A stretch of 14,191 nucleotides of DNA, taken from the NCBI GenBank assembly GCA_036940085.1, contig JALLBK010000396.1:1-14191 (forward strand). The letters are read 5' to 3'. The position numbers were made by a program, and so were the translations under genes. Below are positions 1 to 8,536 of this stretch, in pieces. This DNA comes from Discostella pseudostelligera. Its lineage: Eukaryota > Bacillariophyta > Thalassiosirophyceae > Thalassiosirales > Thalassiosiraceae. How positions within the stretch are numbered: the first letter of the stretch is position 1; every line of letters starts with the position of its first letter. Below the pieces are notes generated by a model. It did no database searches. It was not told the DNA's origin and saw only the letters and a list, made by a program, of their open reading frames with translations.

Positions 1-660
1 GCTGAGAATGGCAACCACCAGCTCTTCCACCAATTTTCTACCATCCAAAAGAATGTCATTGTTACCATGATCATCGTTGTTGGTACTGTCTGCCATCCGT
101 AATGCCGACGACAATGACGATGGCAGTGAAAGTAAAAGTGCCGCATGGACGGACAATGCTCGTTTTAGTAATATTGCCACATCTTCCCCCTCTTCCTCCT
201 CTACCAAGTTTGTATCATCAACATAATATTGATGTTCATCATCATTATCATCATAAGTGAAAGTACCTGCATCTTCGACCTTGTTGCCATTGTCAGCGAT
301 GGAGTCATCCGAGTCGTACAGTCCACCAACCCCGCCCATCATCATTCTCATCAGGTCGTCATCACTGTCGTCGTTGTCGTCGTTCACATTGCTAGCGTCG
401 CTTTCATCATCACCATCGTGCTCCGCCTCCACACTCTTCTTGTCATCATCTCTCGTGACCAAATTATAATTCAAATATTGGCCAAATGCAAAATCATTCT
501 TGTCGGTAACAACAATGTTGGGATGGAGCAATTTGGCAGAGTGTCGTAGTAAGATTTGGAATTGGTCCAAGAGAGTTACGACGGCTACGGCGCGGTGATG
601 GTGATGATGGTATTGATGATTATTATCGTCGTCGGGAGGAGGATTGGTGTTGGCGGTCAT
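1..660 (-). CDS. N-terminal part of an Asp-rich protein of unknown function (runs off the left edge)
   Basis: Reading the minus strand from an ATG at 660 gives 220 codons without a stop to the window edge, so the C-terminus is missing. The start is the first ATG after an in-frame TGA at 742-744 and has A at -3. The protein begins MTANTNPPPDDDNN and has a His run near residue 20. A predicted helical stretch follows (VVTLLDQFQILLRHSAKLLH, about residues 27-46). About residues 74-160 are a very acidic, Asp/Ser/Asn-rich linker. A second Leu-rich helical stretch covers about 161-190 (VAILLKRALSVHAALL), and another begins near 208 (GRKLVEELVVAI). The helix-linker-helix layout and ordinary codon use argue for a real gene. 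I do not recognise the family. It is divergent from the Nup160 gene, with 413 bp between the two ATGs. Confidence 0.6.
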   Translation of the reverse strand, partial: MTANTNPPPDDDNNHQYHHHHHRAVAVVTLLDQFQILLRHSAKLLHPNIVVTDKNDFAFGQYLNYNLVTRDDDKKSVEAEHDGDDESDASNVNDDNDDSDDDLMRMMMGGVGGLYDSDDSIADNGNKVEDAGTFTYDDNDDEHQYYVDDTNLVEEEEGEDVAILLKRALSVHAALLLSLPSSLSSALRMADSTNNDDHGNNDILLDGRKLVEELVVAILS

Positions 661-1073
661 TCTTCTCTCCTGATGCCGCTGTCGCCTGTCGCTGTCGTCG
701 GCGCAGCTTTTGCTTTTATCTTTTATGCTCTGGTGATAGCGTCAGTTGTCGTTGTTGGTAACACTTGTCGGCATGGTCATCCTACCATCCTCCATCTCCA
801 CACTCACCACCATCGTCATCGTCATTTCTGTGGCTGTGCGTGGAGTTGGCTGTGATATCCATCGAGCGCGCCATGTCTGGCCGGCGTCAGCTGGGGCGAC
901 AACACAAGCAATAAACAACAAGCGAGCCGCCATCGCCATCGTCACCGACCATGGCCATAAGCAGATTCCGCCCTGCCGATGCCCGACGCAGCCTTGGACC
1001 TTGACGGCTGCTATTACCATAACCATAGCGTCGAGAGAGAGAGAGGGAGAGAGGGAGAGACAGAGTCGATTTT
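661..1073. promoter_or_regulatory. Intergenic region between divergent genes
   Basis: This 413-bp stretch separates the start codons of the left-edge minus-strand gene and the Nup160 gene, so it should hold both 5' UTRs and promoters. It is rich in CAT/ATC-type triplets and has a purine tract at its right end. No TATA box stands out. Short ORFs exist on both strands. The most notable is a 94-codon minus-strand ORF (1026-742) in the same frame as the left-edge gene, separated from it by one TGA. Confidence 0.5.
1033..1060 (+). repeat. Purine (GA)n tract just upstream of the Nup160 start
   Basis: An uninterrupted 28-nt run of G and A, mostly GA dinucleotides with two GGG interruptions, ends 13 nt before the Nup160 ATG. 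It is probably in the 5' UTR or core promoter. A shorter GA-rich run also precedes the 11361 start codon (about 11277-11293). Confidence 0.85.
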
Positions 1074-4000
1074 ATGACAACGACCATCATGCAAGAAATT
1101 CCATTTCTTCAAAATCACTCCCCCCTTCCGTTGCCATGCGCCCATGGCCATGGCGGGCAGGGGCAATATCCGTCGGCGGCGGCGTCGTCGTCGATGTCGG
1201 CGTCCACCATTCATGTCACAGTCAGCAGCAACCAACATGACATCGTCGACAAGTATTCCAATGCTAATGTCATTGGTGGTGAGAATGGCGCGATCCGCTT
1301 GACTTTGACTACCGCTCCCTCTGACAAGGACGCAGCAGCAGCAGAATATTCATCCACCTCGTTGTTGGCCATCACAGATCAAGATGGCAATGTCAACAGC
1401 AACGACAACAACATCATGCCTCTGCTTCTGCCTTACTCAAATACTACTATTTCCACAACAGTAAAACAAGCCAACAGCAACCCCATCCTGCATTCCAATG
1501 AGCCACAGTCACAACAACACTACTACACGCCTTCCTCTGCATTATTGCGGGGACTAGCCTCCATGCATCATTGTTCCATTGACAATCGATTCATTTTCAC
1601 CACAGGCATTGTTGGAACCAAGAAGGGATTGATTCGTATTAGCATTAAGGATAATGATTTTCTTGATGATGAGGAGGAGGGCATCAATTTGACGAGTGAG
1701 GCACTACCCAATAACATTTGTCGTTTTCGAGATGTCGATCTATCCTCATTGTTTGAATCCAAACGTAAGGATGGAGTGAAATTGTTGGATAGTACCATTG
1801 TGGGGGTGGCCGTGTTTGTAGTATCGCATCCTGGAGCTTCTTCCCCTTCTTCCTCTGGACGGCAGGATGTTGAAGGTGGTAATTGGGATGACGAGAGAAT
1901 GGAAGAGGACGATGATAACAACAACAACAACATGGCAAAGGTGGTTGTGAATACGACACAACAGTCTGTACTTTACTTGCGCGCCGTGGACATGTATGGC
2001 ACAGTCCTTTCGTTGGCATTGTCGTATCCAAGTTTGGAACCGATCAACGATTATGCCAATACTACTGTTGGAGGCGCAGCATCATCGTCATTTTTGCTCC
2101 CATTGTCGCCAACCACCACCACCTGCATGGGTAGTGGTAGTAGCAGTCGATCCACACTCCTTCCACATCCTGGTTCGACCATTGAATACAATCAAGTTTG
2201 CTTCCCCACGCCAAGCACGGTAGTATTTGCTTTGAATCCACATTTGTATTGTGTGGATTTTGGCAGTGGCGGTGGCAAGCGTAGTAGTCGTCATCTCGAT
2301 CACAACCACCACCCGAGAACGGCGGCGAGTTCCACGGCAACGACATCATCTTTTTCTGGACCTGCAGCAGCAGCAGGAGGAGAAGGGAAATTGATTCGAG
2401 TGAATACTCGTGTTTGGACCAACCTACATGTTGTGACATCCGATCCTATTGCTGATCAGCTATTGAGCGAGTCGTCTACCCCCATCGTACGCAAGAAGAA
2501 GAAGCCACGCAAGTCACTGGGGAGTATCCTTGCCATGGCCACCTATACGATCATGGGTATGCCGACATATGATGCCGATCAAGAGTACGAGTATCCCGAT
2601 GAAGACGACTGTGACGAGTTGGTGGGAAATTTCGAGGATGGTGGAATGGACATGGGGCATGGAATATCACGCAGCGCCATACCTTCCATTGCCGCGGTGG
2701 CTGGCTTGACAACAACATCTACCAATAATGACGATGCTATTGCCAAAGTGGCCACACTTCATTCGGATGGATCCCTTCGTATATGGATAGCCGAACCATC
2801 CCGTACAAAAAATATCGATGAGGAGGGAGGAGGGAAATTGCGCATCCCATCTGTTCAGCGAATTGCCATTGTCGTCGACGAGGATGATGGTGCAGGGCCA
2901 CGATATGTCGATCCAAGCATTCCAAATCCGTCGCTTTGGGACCCTAGTCGGGATGCCCTTGTCTTGCGTGGAAAGTGCACCTATGATCCCAAGAGTGGAA
3001 CAAATGAGTATGAGTGCGCCCTTTACATTCAATGCTATGCTAGCAGGAGGAACAAGCGAGAAGTTAGTTCTCGATCGGTAGTGCATATCTTTCGTGGGGG
3101 GATCGTGGGCGTGACCACCAGGAGTGATGGAGAGTACGATGATGACTCTACTCGGGCCTTGCCATCGGGAAACACAGCCGACGTGCAAACATTGGCTCTC
3201 CCCACTGACACTACCTCCGTCGTAGATGTTTCTTGGTCGCACACGCAAGATTTGATTGTAATGCTAAGACATCGTGCCTTGGATTGCGATGGTGTCTCAA
3301 ATACGTTTTATGATATCGTGGAGGAAGAGGTGGATGATGATGAGGTTGTTTTGGCAATTTATCCTTTAGAAAGTTCTTCTTGCTACTCGAATGAGGTGGT
3401 ATTGCCATCTCGTTTGGACCTCGATTACCGTGGCGACACATTTGGATTATGTGTAGAGGAAGAGTTGGATCGGTACATGTGTCCAACAACAGATGTTCAA
3501 AAGAACCACGATAATGGGGAACCTGAGTGCAATAACCATGCTATCGCCCTATCCCCCCATTTGTCGTCACAACTAATTTCCGAGGCAGAATATCAACTAG
3601 ATCGAGCGGGTCTCTTGGCGGTATTGCAACCATTCGGTCGATCCCGGCCCTCAGTGTTGGCGGTATATTACGCTATGTCTAGCCTGAAATTGTTGGATGA
3701 TGGCATTGGGTATGATGAGAACCTTCCTGTCACTATTTTGTCTGCGATGCGCAAGTGGAAGATACAGTCGGCATTTCATACGTCGCGTGCGATTGTTCCA
3801 GTGGGAAATACGGGTGCCGATACATTGAACACTCCCAGTGCATCAAAAAGTCTTTCTATCTATCATGCATTTGCATGCGCGACAAAGACATCCAACACCA
3901 GAAGCACTTTGATACCAGACGGCACAGATGCGAATGAAGATGACAACGTTGTCAAAAGTCGAGTCTATGACGTGGAAGCGGCACAGCAATCTTATCGACT

Positions 4001-7000
4001 GAAATGGATTCGATTCTTGTCAGAAATTCGTCGATACGAGGCTCAACTTGATGAGGTGCTGTGTTTGAAGATGTCTACTTCCACCACTTTTCTCTTTCGG
4101 GGCAGCAGGGTTTCTGCCGTTAGTCAGGGCAACAGTAATACAATGGCGGAAGTGCCTGATTCTACAACTATGTCTCGGTATGAGTCAGAAATCATGGCTA
4201 GATTGGATGAGCTAGCACTTGATCTGTTCGCATGGATTACATCTAACCCTGAGTTACGCAACCAGTGGTCCAAGGTCGAATCCTTTTTGTATGATGGAGT
4301 ATCCAAGGCATCGTCTCTTGTCGATGGTTGGGCTTATAGTAGCTTGGACAGTAATGCGCTGCTGTCTCAGGTGGAAATGTTGGGAACTTCAGCCATGATA
4401 AAACTGGTATTGACGGATTCACAGATTCAGCTGCTGAGTGAAATGTCGCAACTTAGCTCAGATTTCACTGAACTTTGGCTCATGTCACCCGCATCGGAAT
4501 CGTCTTCTGTCTGCACACGTTTGTCCATTTCAAAAGAATTCACTACCACGGCCGACGGTATCCAACGACTTTGTGAATCGGACACAATATCCTCCGCTGC
4601 AGCTCTCGTATCATCGCGATTGGAATCCATCCGTCATCTTTCATTGTCTCGACTACTCCTAGTTTTCGGGGCGCCTTGTAAGAATCCCTTGATTGTTCAG
4701 CAATCTTTACGCTTCACTCTTTACTCTACTGCGCTTTCGTGGTCAGTCCATCAGCCATCTAGCAAAGACAATCATATGACTGTGCTCGAGGATTCTTTAT
4801 CCACTTTAATACCCAATAAATCAATTTCGGGAATAATGGCGACTTCGCGATTGGCGGATACATTTTGTTCATTTGCATTCGGTCCCAATGTTCACGAGTT
4901 ACCGGACAGCGCGTTCGCAAAATTAATTCCAGTGAGGCGTGAGCGTCGGGTCGCCTTACGTCTGTTGGCCCCTTTTGTTGCCTTTCCGCCACGGTTAGTC
5001 TCGTCGGAGGTGAAACAGAAAAGGATGGAAGTGGTCGTCGATTGCCTACTCGCGGAGGCTGCTATTGTTGGTAGCGAAAATTTTGGAAATCAAACTACAC
5101 CATTTTCACTTTGGCAGCTTGCGTCGAAAATACTTGTCGAAGCCACGTCGATGACGAATCGTGTTGAAGCGCTTGAGCGGCATTTGAGTATATTGGAACC
5201 TAGTCATGATGCCACCACCGTTCCAAATTGTTGTGGGGTGATTCTAGAGGCCGTTAGAGATGCTTTAGGTGCAAATGAATCAGACGCAGATGTTCCCGCT
5301 CTATGGGAAATCGCATTCCAAGTTGCGATGCGAGGAAAGTTGTGGGACAAAGCACTCCATGCATGCATCTCCAATCCCTCGGCCGAGCAGTGGCAGGTTA
5401 ATCTCAAGCATCTCGTTCTTGGAATGGTAGATGCAGGTGCGCTGGGCAAGCTTGTTGACATGAGCTTGCCGGTGGTGGGTCAGGTTGTTTCGCCAATATT
5501 CATGCAAGTAGATGACCAAGAAATCGACAATGATGAATCGGCATCAGGCGTTGTAGATCTATTCAAATTGGCTTCTGAATTTATCGAAGAAGCTGCAGTC
5601 GAACAGTCATCTGGACGCCCGTGGTCCAGTGACGGTCACGAAGTGATGAAGGATCGTCCCAACTACTGGAGTTGCCTGTATGCCCTTCACGCTTCACGCG
5701 GTAATTGGAGACAGGCGACGCATGCCATGGACATGCTCGGTAAAGCAACAGTCCACTCACTGTCACCAGCAATGTCAAATCCTCAAAAGCCGCAGGCACT
5801 CTCCAAGGCTGCATCGAGGAAGGTTATGGATGATGTCTGCCTGTCATCTCAGGCGTGTGCCCATGCAATTAAGTTGGTTCACAATCCATCGCACAGGTAT
5901 TTACTCACGAGCAACGAGGGCATTTCCAGCGAGTCGAGGCTGCTTACTGAAGAAGATATGGAACGTCGTGCCACTCGAGCGCTGGCATTGCGCACGTTAT
6001 CCATGGATGAAAATTCTCCCGATTCCGTCGGCAGCATGTTGGTGTCATCTTCCAGGGATACGATTGATTCCTTAGCTAGGTTTGGGTATTACGATCATGC
6101 CATCTCAGTTTCATTGGGTGTCTCGTCTAAGCGAGGTGGTTGCCCAGGTGGCCTTGACTTGTTCGACGAGGCTTTGAATTACATTTTATGCACATATCTC
6201 GTCCCAGCGGCCATCGCCACATCGAATAGCGCTCAACTAGAAGATAACAATGGTGGCCTTGAGAGTTTGCAATTGCGGTCGAAGATTGCCCAAATCCGTG
6301 CATCATCTTCTACGTGCGCGCTCCAATCGTCAGCCAACACTAGCATTCCACAATCGCACGTTACTTCCTTTTCATCGAACTGTATGTCGTGGGCGTCCAA
6401 CCGGGAAAATGAAAAGGCATTGCAATCATCCATGGCTATGGACTTGCTACAGCAGTACACAATAGTTCATTCGAAACGATGTCGTGGTTTGGGTCTGAAT
6501 GTAGCTCGTGCAATTCTAAAAGAGGGCAATGGGATGTCGAATCTACCTGCGTGGCTAATAGAATTGTGCACATTTGGCCTCCCCGGCGATGGGAACCAAG
6601 AAGGAGGCCTGTTTGTGCGAACGGCGGAGAAGGGAAGTGGTATTGCCGATCCTGCCGGACTGATGCGCTTATTGATCCAAAATCACCAGTACGGAGAGGC
6701 CTGCGATGTTGCATCCTCTATCCTATCGAAGCGGGAAAAGACATCCTCGTGCTTGAGAGATACTGGAGCATGTAGCCGTCTTCCTGAAAAGGGAAGTATC
6801 GATTACATTCCTTATGATCTTATTGATATGCTATGGGATATGATTGAGAGCATCATAACGTCACACTCCCCTAGCTTTTGCAAAGACGTTCGATCTCAGG
6901 TTCAATCATTGACCAAGAAGCGCTATTGTTTGGAACAATCACTCGAGACGCATTTCGAGTCTTTAAAGTTGAGTGAAGAGGGGTTGGTTAGTGCACGCAG

Positions 7001-7019
7001 GTTGGCGAGCGTCGGCTAA
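1074..7019 (+). CDS. NUP160: Nuclear pore complex protein Nup160 (Y-complex scaffold nucleoporin)
   Basis: A single-exon protein of 1,981 residues. The ATG at 1074 is the first after an in-frame TAG at 1026. Nup160/Nup120 is a subunit of the Y (Nup107-160) complex, which builds the outer rings of the nuclear pore. About residues 150-790 look like the family's beta-propeller: WTNLHVV near 448 and LHSDGSLRIW at 562-571, the latter typical of this propeller. The rest is a long alpha-helical solenoid with family-like motifs: NYWSCLYALHASRGNW from 1530, FGYYDHAISVSLGV from 1670, LPAWLIELC from 1824 and DPAGLMRLLIQNHQYGEACD from 1859. These resemble the animal and plant pattern of a poorly conserved solenoid closing in a 'LP-W-L ... 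LLR-Y----EA' motif. It is some 500 residues longer than human Nup160 (about 1,430). The excess is low-complexity Ser/Thr/Asn/Asp insertions in the first 600 residues. The assignment rests on remembered family patterns, not an alignment. Another large propeller-solenoid protein is the main alternative. Confidence 0.78.
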   Translation: MTTTIMQEIPFLQNHSPLPLPCAHGHGGQGQYPSAAASSSMSASTIHVTVSSNQHDIVDKYSNANVIGGENGAIRLTLTTAPSDKDAAAAEYSSTSLLAITDQDGNVNSNDNNIMPLLLPYSNTTISTTVKQANSNPILHSNEPQSQQHYYTPSSALLRGLASMHHCSIDNRFIFTTGIVGTKKGLIRISIKDNDFLDDEEEGINLTSEALPNNICRFRDVDLSSLFESKRKDGVKLLDSTIVGVAVFVVSHPGASSPSSSGRQDVEGGNWDDERMEEDDDNNNNNMAKVVVNTTQQSVLYLRAVDMYGTVLSLALSYPSLEPINDYANTTVGGAASSSFLLPLSPTTTTCMGSGSSSRSTLLPHPGSTIEYNQVCFPTPSTVVFALNPHLYCVDFGSGGGKRSSRHLDHNHHPRTAASSTATTSSFSGPAAAAGGEGKLIRVNTRVWTNLHVVTSDPIADQLLSESSTPIVRKKKKPRKSLGSILAMATYTIMGMPTYDADQEYEYPDEDDCDELVGNFEDGGMDMGHGISRSAIPSIAAVAGLTTTSTNNDDAIAKVATLHSDGSLRIWIAEPSRTKNIDEEGGGKLRIPSVQRIAIVVDEDDGAGPRYVDPSIPNPSLWDPSRDALVLRGKCTYDPKSGTNEYECALYIQCYASRRNKREVSSRSVVHIFRGGIVGVTTRSDGEYDDDSTRALPSGNTADVQTLALPTDTTSVVDVSWSHTQDLIVMLRHRALDCDGVSNTFYDIVEEEVDDDEVVLAIYPLESSSCYSNEVVLPSRLDLDYRGDTFGLCVEEELDRYMCPTTDVQKNHDNGEPECNNHAIALSPHLSSQLISEAEYQLDRAGLLAVLQPFGRSRPSVLAVYYAMSSLKLLDDGIGYDENLPVTILSAMRKWKIQSAFHTSRAIVPVGNTGADTLNTPSASKSLSIYHAFACATKTSNTRSTLIPDGTDANEDDNVVKSRVYDVEAAQQSYRLKWIRFLSEIRRYEAQLDEVLCLKMSTSTTFLFRGSRVSAVSQGNSNTMAEVPDSTTMSRYESEIMARLDELALDLFAWITSNPELRNQWSKVESFLYDGVSKASSLVDGWAYSSLDSNALLSQVEMLGTSAMIKLVLTDSQIQLLSEMSQLSSDFTELWLMSPASESSSVCTRLSISKEFTTTADGIQRLCESDTISSAAALVSSRLESIRHLSLSRLLLVFGAPCKNPLIVQQSLRFTLYSTALSWSVHQPSSKDNHMTVLEDSLSTLIPNKSISGIMATSRLADTFCSFAFGPNVHELPDSAFAKLIPVRRERRVALRLLAPFVAFPPRLVSSEVKQKRMEVVVDCLLAEAAIVGSENFGNQTTPFSLWQLASKILVEATSMTNRVEALERHLSILEPSHDATTVPNCCGVILEAVRDALGANESDADVPALWEIAFQVAMRGKLWDKALHACISNPSAEQWQVNLKHLVLGMVDAGALGKLVDMSLPVVGQVVSPIFMQVDDQEIDNDESASGVVDLFKLASEFIEEAAVEQSSGRPWSSDGHEVMKDRPNYWSCLYALHASRGNWRQATHAMDMLGKATVHSLSPAMSNPQKPQALSKAASRKVMDDVCLSSQACAHAIKLVHNPSHRYLLTSNEGISSESRLLTEEDMERRATRALALRTLSMDENSPDSVGSMLVSSSRDTIDSLARFGYYDHAISVSLGVSSKRGGCPGGLDLFDEALNYILCTYLVPAAIATSNSAQLEDNNGGLESLQLRSKIAQIRASSSTCALQSSANTSIPQSHVTSFSSNCMSWASNRENEKALQSSMAMDLLQQYTIVHSKRCRGLGLNVARAILKEGNGMSNLPAWLIELCTFGLPGDGNQEGGLFVRTAEKGSGIADPAGLMRLLIQNHQYGEACDVASSILSKREKTSSCLRDTGACSRLPEKGSIDYIPYDLIDMLWDMIESIITSHSPSFCKDVRSQVQSLTKKRYCLEQSLETHFESLKLSEEGLVSARRLASVG

Positions 7020-7307
7020 CCAGAACTCATTGCATCCATTCGTTTTGCGCTCGCCTGTCACTCTATCGGCTTGCTTCTTCTTGTCTATTGTAGCGGTAAA
7101 ATTAACCTTTCGGAGATAGTGCATGTTGCGGGCAGTCGGAAACGAAGAATGAGAATAAGTGGATGTAGACAAAAGTTGAACCATAATATGGTACTAACTA
7201 ATATGTAATAATTTGGCTACCTGCAAATGGAAATTGTCGCTACTCGTTCCCATTACCACGCCACACCACTTGTCCACCGACTCCGCCTTGACTTGCTCGT
7301 ACAACAG
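7020..7307. other. Convergent 3' intergenic region
   Basis: This 288-bp gap lies between the stop codons of the Nup160 gene (plus) and the EF-hand protein gene (minus), so it holds two 3' UTRs and polyadenylation sites. AT-rich stretches around 7178-7213 (including TAATATGTAATAATTT) could serve cleavage and polyadenylation. No gene was seen here. Confidence 0.5.
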
Positions 7308-8090
7308 CTACTGCCGCATTCTTCCCCCCACAATCTCTTCCATAACCTGCATCGTCTCCTCGCATATGTAGTCCAGTTCTCCGTTGTTGTTATTGCTGCC
7401 GCCACTCGCACCTTCTGAATTACTACCAATGCAGATTACCGTCGTCATTGCTGTCGTCTCACCGTTGAGACAATCCTTGGACGAAGATGATGAAAGGGAT
7501 ACGAATTTCAATTTCAATGATGTTGGCAACCCATCCGCTGCGAGGGAGTAGGCGCCAAAATCGAACGATGCCATAATGTCGGCATTTGAAGTCAATACTA
7601 AATCTGACACCTTGAGTTTGTCGATGAAATTTCGATATTCAATACTATCGATCATGCCACTGGAATCATCGTCCGCTTGTTGGAGTAAAGATTGACACGA
7701 CGATGCTCCTTCTGGTGATATTGTTATTGTTTCAGAGGATGACACGGTATCATTCATGGCAGTATCAATTTGCAACGAAGAAGAAGATGATGATGATATT
7801 GGATCCTCGATGTTACTTTCGAGATCAAATAAATTTGGCTGATGATTGCCATTGCTACTGCTACCGGTGATGTTGCTAGCATCAGTGTCATGACCTACTT
7901 CCGCCATCGTCGCGGTATTTGTACTCATTTGCTGGGTACGACTTGGATCATTGGGATCGACATATGGAAAAATAATTGCTAATGTCACAGAGACGGCCAT
8001 GACGAATAATAGTCCGATGATGGATAAAATGTATCGATTGGGTAAACTCCACCGTTGTTTGGGACGGTAGGGGGAGTAGGTGAACGACAT
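7308..8090 (-). CDS. Single-pass membrane protein with one EF-hand (unknown function)
   Basis: A 260-residue protein. The frame is open back to a stop at 8247-8249, but the only ATG in it is at 8090 (G at -3), so that start is chosen. Upstream codons contain only TTG-type starts. A basic 19-residue N-terminus is followed by one hydrophobic helix (about 20-43, RYILSIIGLLFVMAVSVTLA), so a short cytosolic tail and a lumenal or extracellular C-terminus are likely. About residues 45-130 are Ser/Thr/Asn-rich with possible N-glycosylation sites (NIT, NDT). An EF-hand loop at 140-151 (DDDSSGMIDSIE) has acidic or oxygen ligands at 1, 3, 5, 9 and 12 and the invariant Gly at 6, so calcium binding is expected. 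The C-terminal part has four cysteines (132, 207, 220, 243) that could form disulphides. I recognise no enzyme domain. It is divergent from the GH16 gene, sharing 454 bp. A spliced 5' exon is possible, because CCCTCTCTCACATCTCTCTC followed by GCCAG upstream looks like an acceptor. Confidence 0.68.
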   Translation of the reverse strand: MSFTYSPYRPKQRWSLPNRYILSIIGLLFVMAVSVTLAIIFPYVDPNDPSRTQQMSTNTATMAEVGHDTDASNITGSSSNGNHQPNLFDLESNIEDPISSSSSSSLQIDTAMNDTVSSSETITISPEGASSCQSLLQQADDDSSGMIDSIEYRNFIDKLKVSDLVLTSNADIMASFDFGAYSLAADGLPTSLKLKFVSLSSSSSKDCLNGETTAMTTVICIGSNSEGASGGSNNNNGELDYICEETMQVMEEIVGGRMRQ

Positions 8091-8243
8091 TGCGATGTGC
8101 GGTGTTGTTTTTTCTGCGTCTACGTCGGCATCGTCGCCGCCGATGTGACGGTCGTCGAATTGACAATAGGTACCAAGCCCGATGCTCGACGCTGATGTCA
8201 AGGCGTGTCTCCTGGCGAGAGAGATGTGAGAGAGGGAATGAAA

Positions 8244-8272
8244 TGATCAATGATCAATGATCAGCATGATCA
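8244..8272. repeat. Cluster of four TGATCA palindromes
   Basis: TGATCA occurs at 8244, 8251, 8258 and 8267. The first three are spaced exactly 7 bp, as a tandem TGATCAA heptamer, and the fourth follows after 9 bp. The cluster lies 154 bp upstream of the EF-hand gene ATG at 8090 and about 270 bp upstream of the GH16 ATG. It could be a small tandem duplication or a multi-copy binding site. Confidence 0.8.
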
Positions 8273-8332
8273 TCTTCTCGCCTTTTGTAGATTGTACGAT
8301 ACCGATACGAATGCCGCTGCGGCCTGATTTCG

Positions 8333-8342
8333 TTCCCGCCAA
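8333..8342. promoter_or_regulatory. E2F-like site (TTCCCGCCAA; reverse TTGGCGGGAA)
   Basis: The decamer fits the general E2F pattern TTSSCGSSAA on the minus strand. It lies 203 bp before the GH16 start and 82 bp from a second, perfectly palindromic E2F-type site. Assignment is by motif only. Confidence 0.4.
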
Positions 8343-8358
8343 TTTACCCAACTTAGAG

Positions 8359-8371
8359 GAGTACCATACTC
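8359..8371. repeat. Inverted repeat GAGTA-CCA-TACTC
   Basis: Perfect 5-bp arms surround a 3-nt spacer. It is one of four related elements in this window, all intergenic (8359, 8460, 10932, 11022), which suggests a recurring binding site. The copy at 10932 differs from this one at a single base. Confidence 0.6.
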
Positions 8372-8376
8372 TATTC

Positions 8377-8384
8377 TGACGTCA
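8377..8384. promoter_or_regulatory. Perfect CRE octamer TGACGTCA
   Basis: This is the palindromic cAMP-response element bound by CREB/ATF-type bZIP factors. It sits 161 bp before the GH16 start and 287 bp from the EF-hand gene ATG. In the diatom Phaeodactylum, TGACGT-type elements mediate CO2/cAMP repression of carbonic anhydrase through a bZIP factor (known biology). A role here is inferred from sequence and position only. Confidence 0.5.
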
Positions 8385-8414
8385 TCCATTCCGACGACAC
8401 AAAGATTGGCAGGA

Positions 8415-8426
8415 TTTGGCGCCAAA
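8415..8426. promoter_or_regulatory. Perfect palindromic E2F-type site TTTGGCGCCAAA
   Basis: The 12-bp palindrome matches the E2F/DP consensus TTTSSCGC on both strands. It lies 119 bp upstream of the GH16 ATG. With the E2F-like site at 8333 it suggests cell-cycle-linked transcription of one or both divergent genes. This is inference from the motif. Confidence 0.5.
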
Positions 8427-8459
8427 ATCTTTTTGCCTGCCGACCGATCTCTTTCATAG

Positions 8460-8471
8460 GAGTATGTACTC
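8460..8471. repeat. Inverted repeat GAGTA-TG-TACTC
   Basis: Perfect 5-bp arms surround a 2-nt spacer, 74 bp before the GH16 start. It is related to the elements at 8359, 10932 and 11022. Confidence 0.6.
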
Positions 8472-8536
8472 TCCTACTCGTCAACTTCATGATAATCATT
8501 ATCGATGCGGAAGCTGAACAGAGATCTTAGTCTTTG

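Noticed and set aside
742..1026. 94-codon minus-strand ORF as an independent gene
   Set aside because: Triplet-rich DNA gives long chance ORFs in several frames here, and no domain is recognisable. It is kept only as a possible upstream exon of the left-edge gene.
746..1240. 164-codon plus-strand ORF
   Set aside because: It overlaps the Nup160 start in another frame, crosses the (GA)n tract and has no family features.
1331..2400. Short (CAG)n/(AAC)n triplet runs as repeat elements
   Set aside because: They are brief and in frame, encoding Ala or Asn runs in Nup160. They are coding low complexity, not separate elements.
7308..8201. 297-residue version of the EF-hand protein
   Set aside because: The codon at 8201 is TTG; the first ATG in the frame is at 8090.
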